Below, in pieces: positions 18,397 to 27,101 of a stretch of DNA of 64,000 nucleotides. Both the position numbers and the translations under genes were made by a program. The stretch lies in NCBI GenBank assembly GCA_012728375.1, contig JAAYFF010000039.1, positions 1 to 64,000 of the forward strand, read 5' to 3'. A model generated the notes under the pieces. It had not been told where the DNA came from and made no database searches. It was given only the letters and a program-made list of their open reading frames with translations. Numbering within the stretch: position 1 is the first letter of the stretch; each line of letters starts with the position of its first letter. This stretch comes from Bacillota bacterium. Lineage in GTDB: Bacteria; Bacillota; Dethiobacteria; DTU022; UBA8154.

Positions 18397-19422
18397 TTAA
18401 ACCAACCCCTTTCCAGCAACCGATCTGATAAACCCTCCGGTTATTTCAACCAAGTTTCTTAAATCATCGAGGTTTATTAATGAGGCGGAGGAATGAAGAT
18501 AGCGGCAGGGAGTAGAGATTACCCCCGTCATTGTTCCGCCCCGGGCTTGAGAGATAGCTCCCGCATCGGTAAAATTGCCCAAAAAACGGCGAAATTGATA
18601 AGGTCTTTTTTCCTCTTCAGCTACCTCTATTAATCGCTCCAGCAAACGGGGATGGGTAATTACCGAGTCGTCCTTGAGCGTAAAAGCCGGCCCCTTTCCC
18701 AGGACAGTAGCAGTGTCATGCTCTTTAACTTCCGCCACATCGGCTGCGGCAGTAGTCTCAATTACAAGGGCAATCTTGGGGTTAACGCGGTAGGCAGCTA
18801 CTTTTGCACCGCGCATGCCGATTTCCTCCTGTACTGTAAAAACAGCAGTAAATCCGCAATCATGCTTTCTGCTCAGCAATTCCAGAAGTGCAGCGCAGCC
18901 GGCACGATTATCCAGTGCTTTTCCTTTAAAAACGTTTCCCCAAATCTCCGCCTTTGTATCAAAGGAAACAAAATCGCCCGGCTTAACTACTTTCTCGGCC
19001 TCTTCCTTATTTTTTGCACCGATATCAATGTACAGTTCATCGACAGTCAAAGCCTTTTCCCGCTCTCCCTTTTTTTGTAAATGGATTGCTTTCGACCCGA
19101 TAACTCCGGGGATGCCTTCCTTTCCTATCCTTACCGGTTTGCTGATCAGGCTTCTTTCATCGATGCCCCCGACCTTGTAAAAGCGCAGGTGGCCGCTTTT
19201 TTCCACAGATGATACCATCAAACCCACTTCATCCATATGGGCAGTAATCATCAGCCCCGGATCTTCATTTTTCCTCTGCCCTTCTTTGAGGGCAAAAAGG
19301 TTACCCATTGAATCGGTAAAATGTTTTATCCCCATCTCCAAAAGTTTTTCCCGGACAAAGTTTCTTACCTTTGTTTCGTCTCCGGAAACACCGTGTCTTT
19401 CAGACAGCTCTTTTAAAAACAT
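18397..19422 (-). CDS. M42-family metallo-aminopeptidase (paralogue 2 of 3)
   Basis: Middle member of the M42 run, 341 residues. It keeps His (ITAHMDEVGLM), Asp (KALDNRAGC), Glu-Glu (TVQEEIGMRG) and His (RYLHSSASL). The fourth ligand position has Glu (LVIETTAAAD) where both neighbours have Asp; Glu occurs in some M42 subfamilies, so this suggests a different substrate class rather than loss of activity. GGAGGG lies before the ATG, which overlaps the upstream paralogue by ten bases. Confidence 0.9.
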   Translation of the reverse strand: MFLKELSERHGVSGDETKVRNFVREKLLEMGIKHFTDSMGNLFALKEGQRKNEDPGLMITAHMDEVGLMVSSVEKSGHLRFYKVGGIDERSLISKPVRIGKEGIPGVIGSKAIHLQKKGEREKALTVDELYIDIGAKNKEEAEKVVKPGDFVSFDTKAEIWGNVFKGKALDNRAGCAALLELLSRKHDCGFTAVFTVQEEIGMRGAKVAAYRVNPKIALVIETTAAADVAEVKEHDTATVLGKGPAFTLKDDSVITHPRLLERLIEVAEEEKRPYQFRRFLGNFTDAGAISQARGGTMTGVISTPCRYLHSSASLINLDDLRNLVEITGGFIRSVAGKGLV

Positions 19423-20465
19423 GACAAACCCTCCACAAAAGAACGGCTTAAATCAGCAATAAAGTAAGCCAGCAATCTGCCGGCGCTCCTGATATCTTCC
19501 AGATCAAGGAGCTCAACCGATGTATGCATATAACGCAAAGGGATAGAAAGGAGTCCTGCAGGAACACCTTCCAGGCTTACTTGAATAGCCCGGGCATCAG
19601 TTCCTGTCGGTCCGGGTGAGAAGTCCTTCTGAACAGGCAACTGATATTCACGGGCTGTTTCATGCAATTTTTCAGCAATCCGGGGATGAATATTCGGCCC
19701 GTAAGTTATAACCGGACCTTTTCCCAGGGGCGATACTTCATGTTCTGCAGCTCCGGGAAAAGAACCGTGGCAGACATCAATGGCGATGCCGAGGTCAGGG
19801 GCAATCCCGAAAGTTGAAACGACCGCCCCCCTTGTTCCGACCTCTTCCTGAACCGAGGCCACCATGAAAACTTCGGCCCTGTGGCGAAGCCGGGCAAGCT
19901 CTGTGGCGCACTGCCATAAAACAGCCACGCCGGCCCTGTCATCCAGGGCTTTTCCCGCCCTGCACTCTCCCTGCAGGGAAAGAAAATTTCTTCTTATTGC
20001 AGCAACAGTTCCAACGGGAACTTTTTCGCGCAACTCCTCCTTTGGAAGGCCTGTATCAATAAACAGATCCTCCATCTTAACCGCTTTGCCTTTTTCTTTT
20101 TCTTTCTGCAGATGCGCGGGCTTGAAGCCAATTAATCCGTATACCGGCTCCCGCCCGTAAAGGGTAACCTCCTGGCCGGGTAAAGTGCGCGGATCGAAGC
20201 CTCCAAGGGAAGTAAATTTTAAAAAGCCCTTCTCATCCATCATGGTAACCATTAAACCAATTTCGTCCATATGGGCACAGAGCATCACCCTTGGGGGATC
20301 CTCTCCCCTTCCTCTTTTATAAAAAAAACAATTACCCAGGTTGTCTTTTTTAACTTCATCGACAAGGGGCGAAAAAGCCCCGGCCAGAAAACTGCCAAGC
20401 GCGTCCTCATATCCTGAAACCCCGTCTTTTTGGCTTATTTCCTGCAAAAAGGAATGCAAATTCAT
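19413..20465 (-). CDS. M42-family metallo-aminopeptidase (paralogue 3 of 3)
   Basis: First gene of the M42 run, 350 residues. Ligands: His (LCAHMDEIGLM), Asp (KALDDRAGV), Glu-Glu (SVQEEVGTRG), Asp (IAIDVCHGSF) and His (RYMHTSVEL). GGGAGGG precedes the ATG. The three proteins are clearly related but far from identical, so the duplications are old. No signal peptide is seen, so the role is intracellular peptide breakdown, fitting an amino-acid or peptide-using anaerobe. Confidence 0.9.
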   Translation of the reverse strand: MNLHSFLQEISQKDGVSGYEDALGSFLAGAFSPLVDEVKKDNLGNCFFYKRGRGEDPPRVMLCAHMDEIGLMVTMMDEKGFLKFTSLGGFDPRTLPGQEVTLYGREPVYGLIGFKPAHLQKEKEKGKAVKMEDLFIDTGLPKEELREKVPVGTVAAIRRNFLSLQGECRAGKALDDRAGVAVLWQCATELARLRHRAEVFMVASVQEEVGTRGAVVSTFGIAPDLGIAIDVCHGSFPGAAEHEVSPLGKGPVITYGPNIHPRIAEKLHETAREYQLPVQKDFSPGPTGTDARAIQVSLEGVPAGLLSIPLRYMHTSVELLDLEDIRSAGRLLAYFIADLSRSFVEGLSCF

Positions 20466-20546
20466 CCTGCGACCCTCCCATAGAATCCCTAAAAATGTCG
20501 GCAGATAATAAAGCTGTTTCGGTTAGTATCCGACTTCTTCTAAAGT

Positions 20547-21650
20547 TTATCCAAACGGTTTTTGTTTTTCCAGAGCATTCCGCAGCCCGGAAGTAAGCCG
20601 GTAAACTTTTTCCGCCTGAGCTTCGCTTAAAGTTGCGGTTCCGCAGCTCGGCGTAATCATATACTGCTTTCTAAGCAACTCCGCTGCAACTCCCCTTTTA
20701 GAAAGGCGTTCGATTCCATGAAAAAATTTCTCTTGCAAAGTAGCGATTTCTTCACTTTCAACAGCAGTTCCCGAGGTTGGGACCAGACCCCAGGCCAGAA
20801 CACCGCCTCTTTTTAAAAAAGAATCAGCTTCTTCAGCATAAACCAAGAGGGAGTCAAAATATGCATATGCATCAAAATTGACAATATCAAAAGGAAGGTT
20901 AAAAAGAACAGACCAGTCAACCCCTGAACAACAATGGACTCCTGCAATACCTCCTTCCTCCCGGATGGCAAGAATAATTTCCTCCAGGCTGGCGGAAATA
21001 TCCTCGGCCGAAAGGGATGCATATGCTGATTGCCCAAATGAAAGCAGAGCCGGCTCATCAAGAAAGATAACCACCGGAAGTGAAAACTTTTTTAAGGCTC
21101 TGATCTGAAACCTGGCCTGCAAGGCTAAACTTTTAACAAGAATATCGCGCAAATTATTGTGATAAAAAGAAGCCTTTCCATCCCCTGAAGTTACCTGTAA
21201 ACCAAGAGAAAGGGGTCCGCTGACCTGCCCCTTAATAAAAAGAGGTTTTACTATTTGAGAAGACCAATCTTCCTCTAAAAATGAATAAAAACCTCTGGCC
21301 CCGTTGCGGGGAAAAGCGAATAACTCAATAACCCGCTCTTCGTTCTCTGCACCCTCCTGGGCTTCAAGATAGAGCTCATAAAAGGCTTGCTCCCTTTCCG
21401 GCCAGTCCTCTTCCATATCATAAAAAAAAAGGGCTTCCCCCTTTTTTAACCCCATAATTTTTAATTTAATCAGCGGGGCTAAATACTGCCTGGCAAAACC
21501 TTCTTCACCACCAAGCCTCGGCAGCTGCGGCCAGTGGGGACCGCATAAAAGATTTTCTTTGATTAACTGGAGGGCTGCAGAAATCTCCTGATGAGGCATA
21601 CTGCCGATTCCTGTTGCAGAGCCGTAAAGAAATTCCTTCTCCGGGGACAT
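20547..21650 (-). CDS. MetE C-terminal-domain protein (zinc methyltransferase-like)
   Basis: A stand-alone TIM-barrel protein of 367 residues resembling the catalytic half of cobalamin-independent methionine synthase and uroporphyrinogen decarboxylase-like enzymes. Zinc-ligand positions resemble His-x-Cys (GVHCCSG) and a late Cys (ITPSCGTATLSE). The third MetE ligand, a Glu, may be replaced by Asp in IVNFDAYAY. The folate-binding N-terminal half of MetE is missing. Such core proteins can take methyl groups from corrinoid proteins to make methionine; that role is a guess here. The ATG at 21650 follows GGGAGGT by eight bases. It lies 36 bases after cimA, probably in the same transcript. Confidence 0.72.
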   Translation of the reverse strand: MSPEKEFLYGSATGIGSMPHQEISAALQLIKENLLCGPHWPQLPRLGGEEGFARQYLAPLIKLKIMGLKKGEALFFYDMEEDWPEREQAFYELYLEAQEGAENEERVIELFAFPRNGARGFYSFLEEDWSSQIVKPLFIKGQVSGPLSLGLQVTSGDGKASFYHNNLRDILVKSLALQARFQIRALKKFSLPVVIFLDEPALLSFGQSAYASLSAEDISASLEEIILAIREEGGIAGVHCCSGVDWSVLFNLPFDIVNFDAYAYFDSLLVYAEEADSFLKRGGVLAWGLVPTSGTAVESEEIATLQEKFFHGIERLSKRGVAAELLRKQYMITPSCGTATLSEAQAEKVYRLTSGLRNALEKQKPFG

Positions 21651-21686
21651 AGCAATCGACCTCCCGTCCAATCGTAAAACTTTGCT

Positions 21687-23339
21687 CTATTTTGCTTCAA
21701 TGCGCTCTTCCTGCCAGGCCAGCTCCTGTAAGGCCTTTCTAACTTCCTCCACAGAGGAGCTGCGATCGCAGAGCAGCCCGTATTCAATACTGTCGACCAA
21801 AGCTATCCAGCTGGCTTCAATAATATTTTCAGAAACACCCACTGTCCCCCATTTCTTCTTTTCGTTCTGCGAGGTAATTAGAACCCTTACCCTTGCAGCT
21901 GTACCGTCTTTTCCATCCATAACCCGAACTTTATAATCGATTAATTTCATTTTCTTAATTTCAGGATAAAATTCTTCCAGCGCTTTGCGCAAAGCATTAT
22001 CCATAGCGTTAACCGGGCCGTTTCCCTCCGCAGCCGTGTGGACAATGCGGTTTCCTACCCTGACTTTAATGGTGGCTTCAACGTAAAGCTCTTCTCCCTG
22101 CCTCTGCTTATCAACAATAATACGAATCCCCTCAAGTTTAAAAAGGGGTTTATACGTGTTTAACGTCTTCCAGATCAGCAATTCAAAAGACCCGTCAGCG
22201 CCTTCAAACTGGTATCCTTCATGCTCCATCTTTTTAAGATTGTTTAAAACTTCTCTCGCTTCGGGCAAATTGTTCTTAAGGAGCTCTATTTTATTTTCCC
22301 TGGCTTTAAAAAGGATATTGCTTTTTCCGGCCAATTCCGAGACGAGCACTCTTCTTCTGTTTCCCACTTCTTCAGGATTGGCATGCTCGTATGTTTGCGT
22401 ATGCTTTGTTACCGCATCAACGTGAATACCGCCTTTATGGGTAAAAGCATTTCTTCCGACGTAAGGCTGGTTATCCTGAGGGATCATATTAGCCAGCTCC
22501 GCGACAATCTTGGACATTTTGGTAAGCTTCTTCAACTGCCAGGGCTTTAATTTCTGGAAATTAAGCTTGAAGTGAATATTGGGTATAATAACGCAGAGGT
22601 CCGCGTTGCCGCATCGTTCCCCATAGCCGTTAATTGTTCCCTGAACGTGAACAGCACCGCTTTGCAGGGCAATTATCGAATTGGCAATTCCCATTCCGCT
22701 ATCATTATGGGCATGGATTCCCAGGGGAATATCCAGCTCTTTTTTTACTTCCTGTATAATCTTCTGGACATCAAGGGGCATTGTTCCGCCATTAGTGTCG
22801 CATAAAACCACGGTATCAGCTCCGTTTTCCGCTGCCACCCTGATGGTATCCAGTGTATAGCGCGGATTGCTTCGATATCCGTCAAAAAAATGTTCTGCAT
22901 CAAAAATAACTCTGCGGCCCTTCTTTTTCAAGTAAAAAACTGTATCACCAATCATGGCCAAATTTTCTTCCATTGTGGTGCCCAGAGCATGAGAAACATG
23001 AAAATCCCAGCTCTTGCCGACCACGGTAACCACCGGCGTCCTGGCTTCCAACAAGGCTCTGACATTGTCATCGGAGGAAACATCGGAATGCGGACGCCTG
23101 GTACTGCCGAAAGCAGCTATTTTAATCTGCTGAAGGGGTATCTCTTGAATACGGCTGAAAAACTCCATATCCTTAGGGTTTGAACCCGGCCATCCACCCT
23201 CAATACAATCGATCCCCATCTCATCCAGCAGTTTAACAATCTGAATTTTATCTGCAACAGAAAAGGAAATTCCTTCTCTCTGGGCGCCGTCCCGCAATGT
23301 TGTATCATAAATTTCTACACTTTTAATAGGCGTTACCAT
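21687..23339 (-). CDS. cimA: (R)-citramalate synthase
   Basis: CimA condenses pyruvate and acetyl-CoA to citramalate, opening a threonine-independent route to isoleucine. The HMGL-like catalytic barrel has EIYDTTLRDGAQREG near residue 10 and the metal-binding IHAHNDSGMGIAN. A LeuA-type dimer/regulatory domain at the C-terminus (from about residue 400) provides feedback control. The length of 550 residues matches the long CimA form. The ATG at 23339 is ten bases after GGAGG; an upstream TTG is too close to that site. A good promoter lies upstream. 2-Isopropylmalate or homocitrate synthase are less likely given the long form and sequence pattern. Confidence 0.9.
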   Translation of the reverse strand: MVTPIKSVEIYDTTLRDGAQREGISFSVADKIQIVKLLDEMGIDCIEGGWPGSNPKDMEFFSRIQEIPLQQIKIAAFGSTRRPHSDVSSDDNVRALLEARTPVVTVVGKSWDFHVSHALGTTMEENLAMIGDTVFYLKKKGRRVIFDAEHFFDGYRSNPRYTLDTIRVAAENGADTVVLCDTNGGTMPLDVQKIIQEVKKELDIPLGIHAHNDSGMGIANSIIALQSGAVHVQGTINGYGERCGNADLCVIIPNIHFKLNFQKLKPWQLKKLTKMSKIVAELANMIPQDNQPYVGRNAFTHKGGIHVDAVTKHTQTYEHANPEEVGNRRRVLVSELAGKSNILFKARENKIELLKNNLPEAREVLNNLKKMEHEGYQFEGADGSFELLIWKTLNTYKPLFKLEGIRIIVDKQRQGEELYVEATIKVRVGNRIVHTAAEGNGPVNAMDNALRKALEEFYPEIKKMKLIDYKVRVMDGKDGTAARVRVLITSQNEKKKWGTVGVSENIIEASWIALVDSIEYGLLCDRSSSVEEVRKALQELAWQEERIEAK

Positions 23340-23408
23340 CCACAAGAACCTCCACAGGCATCAACGTAATAATAATTAAAAAGATATTATAAGGTAATAA
23401 TTAGAGAT

Positions 23409-23437
23409 ATTATACTATAAGCCATTTAAGGTGTCTA
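23409..23437 (-). promoter_or_regulatory. Promoter of cimA
   Basis: On the - strand TAGACA (23432-23437), a 17-base spacer and a perfect TATAAT (23409-23414) give a leader of about 65 bases before cimA. Confidence 0.7.
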
Positions 23438-23567
23438 CCGCGGCCTAGCAAAAAAGGCATATTATTGAGATCCCATCTTACTGAAAAAGTTTCCTAAGAA
23501 GAACTTGCATAGTTGGATTTTGAAAGGAAAAGCTATAAACGAACCAGCAAGCGAAAGGAGGGATATT

Positions 23568-23801
23568 GTGCAAGGCACAAGAACATCGATCCGCAATATT
23601 GGAAAAGCAGAGTTTATGTCCCTTTTTCATCAGTATCAGGGTGAATCGCTCTGCTCAAAAAAACTAAACTTTTACAGCAACCAGTGTCAGGACCCGACGA
23701 TGAAAAACATTATTAATCAGATGAGCAGCCAGTGCCAGGAACGGGCAAACCGCCTGGCCTCACTCTTACAGGAAGCTGGAGGCAGCCAGTTTCTCTCCTA
23801 A
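23568..23801 (+). CDS. Small protein beside a coat gene, unknown
   Basis: A 77-residue, Gln/Ser-rich, largely helical protein starting at a GTG seven bases after AAAGGAGG. No domain is recognised with confidence. It has three Cys (SLCSKK, NQCQDP, SQCQER) and ends without a membrane segment. It lies 27 bases before a CotF-type coat gene with an equally strong ribosome binding site, followed by a terminator. The pair looks like a two-gene sporulation operon, so a coat or spore-associated role is inferred. Confidence 0.7.
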   Translation: MQGTRTSIRNIGKAEFMSLFHQYQGESLCSKKLNFYSNQCQDPTMKNIINQMSSQCQERANRLASLLQEAGGSQFLS

Positions 23802-23828
23802 AAAGCAAAACAAGAAAGGAGGTTGACA

Positions 23829-24068
23829 ATGCAATACCAACAACTTACGGACAAGGATATAGCCGGCGATATTTTAACGAATGTCAAGTATATGTCTCAA
23901 GGATATATGCACGCGATTCTGGAATCCCAGGATCAACACTTAAGACAAACATTTAAGGATTTTCACGATCAGTGTTTAAATGATCAGTACAGGATCTTCC
24001 AGGTGATGAATCAAAACGGATGGTATAAAGTTCCCATGATCCTCGATGAAAGCAGGCAAAATATTTAG
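23829..24068 (+). CDS. CotF-family spore coat protein
   Basis: A 79-residue protein matching the small CotF/YhcQ-type coat family: a helical DILTNVKYMSQGYMHAI region, a QLRxxF-like middle and the C-terminal MNQNGWYKVP typical of the family. The ATG at 23829 follows AAAGGAGGTTGAC. It indicates an endospore former. It ends just before an intrinsic terminator. A mother-cell sigma (sigma-K or sigma-E) would be expected, but no promoter was recognised with confidence. Confidence 0.85.
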   Translation: MQYQQLTDKDIAGDILTNVKYMSQGYMHAILESQDQHLRQTFKDFHDQCLNDQYRIFQVMNQNGWYKVPMILDESRQNI

Positions 24069-24120
24069 CAGACTTTAGTATAACGACATCCGGCTTTTAG
24101 AGGCGTTACCAAAGTTCTTC

Positions 24121-24153
24121 AAGCAACCCGCATAAAAAGCGGGTTGCTTTTTA
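24121..24153 (+). terminator. Terminator after the coat operon
   Basis: A perfect 11 bp stem AAGCAACCCGC/GCGGGTTGCTT with a 7-base loop is followed by a T run on the + strand. Confidence 0.9.
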
Positions 24154-24267
24154 ATCTTCTTTAAAATCATAATAATTATAAGACCTTCTTGAAAAAAAAA
24201 GGATTTTTCTTTATTTTGGAGAAGACTGATAAGATGTTCCTATTTTTTTGGTGAAAGGGGACTATCT

Positions 24268-25074
24268 TTGTTTTTCATCGGGACAGCAGGTTTCAGCTAC
24301 CGGGACTGGGTGGGACCGTTTTATCCGCAGGGTACAACTTCTGAAAAGATGTTTGAATTATATGCGAAGGAATTTTCTTTTGTAGAAATTAATTCTACCT
24401 ATTACCGCCTGCCTCACTGGAAAATGATCGATTCCCTGGAAAAGAAATCCCCTCCTGGTTTTCAATTTGTTTTTAAAACACATAAATCCATTACCCACGA
24501 GAGAAGCGCTGATTCTTTTGATAACTGCCGGTCAATGTGCCAAGCTCTAAAGCCCGTTATTTGTGCAGAAAAAATAGGAGGAATACTGGCCCAATTCCCT
24601 TATTCTTTCCGGAATAACGAAGAAAACCGCAACTATATTCTGAGTCTGAAAGAAATAGTGGAGCCCATTCCCCTTATCCTTGAATTTCGCCGCTTTGAAT
24701 GGCAAACCCCTCCTGTGTATTCATTTCTGCGGCAAAACAACATTGCCTATGCCTGTGTTGACGAGCCGCAATTAAAAGGATTAATGAAACCTGCAATCGT
24801 TAAAACATCTGCTGTTTTCTACCTGCGCTTTCACGGCCGCAACCGCGCAAAATGGTGGAACCATGAAAAACCGTATGAAAGGTACGACTACCTTTACAGC
24901 CGGGACGAACTTCAAGAGTGGGCTCTTGACCTTAAAAAAATTTTACAAAAAGACGGAACCTTTTTTATCTCCTTCAACAACCATTACCAGGCCCAGGCAG
25001 TCATAAATGCCCGCATGATGACAACAATTCTCAAAGAGGTGCTCAATAATGAAGGAGCTTGCCCGAATTTTTAG
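24268..25074 (+). CDS. DUF72 (YecE) family protein
   Basis: A 268-residue TIM-barrel-like protein of the widespread DUF72 family, whose reaction is not established. Typical elements are FIGTAGFSYRDWVGPFYP at the N-terminus, FVEINSTYYRLP, FQFVFKTHKSITHE, and late WALDLKKIL and FNNHYQAQA. The TTG at 24268 follows AAAGGGG by seven bases. It overlaps the following helicase gene by 26 bases, so the two are translated together. A link to DNA repair is only suggested by that neighbour. Confidence 0.88.
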   Translation: MFFIGTAGFSYRDWVGPFYPQGTTSEKMFELYAKEFSFVEINSTYYRLPHWKMIDSLEKKSPPGFQFVFKTHKSITHERSADSFDNCRSMCQALKPVICAEKIGGILAQFPYSFRNNEENRNYILSLKEIVEPIPLILEFRRFEWQTPPVYSFLRQNNIAYACVDEPQLKGLMKPAIVKTSAVFYLRFHGRNRAKWWNHEKPYERYDYLYSRDELQEWALDLKKILQKDGTFFISFNNHYQAQAVINARMMTTILKEVLNNEGACPNF

Positions 25075-27025
25075 AAATAGTACTGATTGGTACAAGAGAT
25101 TAAAAAAAGAATTAAACCCTGAACAATATTTTTTTGTTACGCACAACAGCCCGGCAATTCTTGGAATTGCCGGGCCCGGGTCCGGCAAAACCAGAGCTCT
25201 TACCTACCGGGTTGCCCACCTTTTGTATGAGAATGTTCCCCCGGGAAGGATCCTTTTAGTTACATTTACCAATAAAGCCGCGCAAGAAATGAAAAAGCGG
25301 GTTAAAGAAATTCTGGGGTATTTGCCCGAAGGTCTTTGGGCAGGAACGTTCCACAGCATCGGTGCCAGAGTTCTCAGACGTCATGCGCGCCTTACAGGAA
25401 GGGAAGCAAATTTTTCCATCCTTGATGAAGACGACAGAGAAAGGATGTTAAAATCAATTCTTGCTTCGTTAATACCTAAACCCGCGGCAAAAGAAAAGAA
25501 CTTTTTTAAAAAAGGAGCAGCCGGGAAAATACTAAGCTTGAGCAGAAATTCAAATTCCCCCCTCGATTTTTTTATCAAAGAAAACAATCCGGAAATGATA
25601 GATTATATACCCCTTTTTCAGCAATTGGAGGTTCTTTATGAAGAAAAAAAACGCCTTGCCAATGCCTTTGACTTTGACGACCTTCTGATACAATGGTTAA
25701 GGCTTCTGCAGGAAAACGAGCACCTTAAAAAATATTACCAGGAAAAATTTGCACATATACTTGTTGATGAATACCAGGATACAAATGCCGTTCAAGATCG
25801 GCTTGTCCTTTTGCTGGGGGAAAAAAGCTCCATTTGCCTGGTTGGAGACGACGCCCAGTCCATATATAGCTTTCGCTGTGCTGAAATAGGGAATATCCTT
25901 CGTTTCCCGAATCATAAACCGTCTTGCACGGTCATTAAACTAGTGCACAATTATCGCAGTATCCCGGAGATTCTTGAACTGGCCAATTGTTCCATAGCTC
26001 AAAATAAAAACCAGTTTCCCAAAGAACTTTATACAACCCGCCCACCAGGACAAAAGCCTCAGGTGTTTTTAGCCAGAGATAACCTTGAAGAAGCTCACTT
26101 TGTTGCCGATAAAATTATAGAGCTTTATAATAAAGGAGAAGAGTTGAGCCAGATCGCAGTTTTATACCGCAGCTCCTACCTCTCTCAGGAATTAGAAATG
26201 GCCTTGCTGAAAAGAGCAATCCCTTATCTTACTTTTGGCGGCTTGAAGTTTCTCCAAAGAGCACATATTAAGGATATCATCGCCTGGCTAAAAATTATTG
26301 AAAATCCCCGGGACGAGCTCTCATGGCAGCGAGTAGCCCTGATGCATGGAGGAATAGGCGAAGCTACATTTCAGGAAATCTGGACCCTTCTGCGCCCCTT
26401 CCCCAACCCGCTGGAAGCAGCGGTCCAGGGAAAAGTATCGCCCAGGAGAGGGGCAAAGGGATGGAAAACATTAACCTCTACTCTCCGCCGGCTAATTAGC
26501 GAAGGAAATGAGAATGTTTCCCGCTTAATTCAAGTAATTATGGAAAGCCCTTACAAAGATTACCTTTTAAGTAAATATCCGGAGGATTACCTTGAAAGAA
26601 GCCTGGGGATAGAACGGATGGCAGCCTATGGGGCGCGTTTCGGTTCGCTCCAGGAATTTTTGGAGTCTCTCTTGCTGGAAGAAACCCTTATTATTGACAG
26701 CGTAAAAGAAGAAAATCCGGAAAGCGATTACCTGACCCTTTCTACAATACACAGCGCCAAAGGAAAGGAATGGAAAACCGTTTTCCTTATCGGGCTAAAC
26801 GAAGGAAGATTTCCTTCACCCTCAGGCCTGAAGAATATTGATGAAGAAAGACGGCTCTTTTATGTTGCGGTAACCAGGGCCAAGGACAACCTTTTCCTGA
26901 CCTGCGCAGAGGAAGATTTCCGGGGTTGGGGAAGTTTTATCGGCGGTCCGTCTGTTTTTCTCAAAGAACTGCCCTTGCACTGTTATGAATGCTCCGTGCA
27001 GATGAATCAAGACTTCTTCAGATAA
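25049..27025 (+). CDS. UvrD/PcrA-like superfamily 1 DNA helicase
   Basis: An ATP-dependent 3'-5' DNA helicase of the UvrD/Rep/PcrA family (658 residues, slightly shorter than PcrA at about 720-740). Walker A is GPGSGKTRAL near residue 42, motif Ia VTFTNKAAQEMKKR, Walker B VDEYQDTNAVQ, motif III GDDAQSIYSFR, motif V LSTIHSAKGKEW and motif VI YVAVTRAKDN. The ATG at 25049 has AGAGGTG upstream and lies inside the DUF72 gene end. The PcrA-specific C-terminal tail is reduced, so it may be a second, specialised family member rather than the main PcrA. Confidence 0.92.
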   Translation: MKELARIFRNSTDWYKRLKKELNPEQYFFVTHNSPAILGIAGPGSGKTRALTYRVAHLLYENVPPGRILLVTFTNKAAQEMKKRVKEILGYLPEGLWAGTFHSIGARVLRRHARLTGREANFSILDEDDRERMLKSILASLIPKPAAKEKNFFKKGAAGKILSLSRNSNSPLDFFIKENNPEMIDYIPLFQQLEVLYEEKKRLANAFDFDDLLIQWLRLLQENEHLKKYYQEKFAHILVDEYQDTNAVQDRLVLLLGEKSSICLVGDDAQSIYSFRCAEIGNILRFPNHKPSCTVIKLVHNYRSIPEILELANCSIAQNKNQFPKELYTTRPPGQKPQVFLARDNLEEAHFVADKIIELYNKGEELSQIAVLYRSSYLSQELEMALLKRAIPYLTFGGLKFLQRAHIKDIIAWLKIIENPRDELSWQRVALMHGGIGEATFQEIWTLLRPFPNPLEAAVQGKVSPRRGAKGWKTLTSTLRRLISEGNENVSRLIQVIMESPYKDYLLSKYPEDYLERSLGIERMAAYGARFGSLQEFLESLLLEETLIIDSVKEENPESDYLTLSTIHSAKGKEWKTVFLIGLNEGRFPSPSGLKNIDEERRLFYVAVTRAKDNLFLTCAEEDFRGWGSFIGGPSVFLKELPLHCYECSVQMNQDFFR

Positions 27026-27101
27026 TCTGGACACACCTCCTGCAAAAGGAATGTCCTCTGAGCAGTTACATTATTATTATTCTTTTAATGAGGGAAGCAC
27101 T

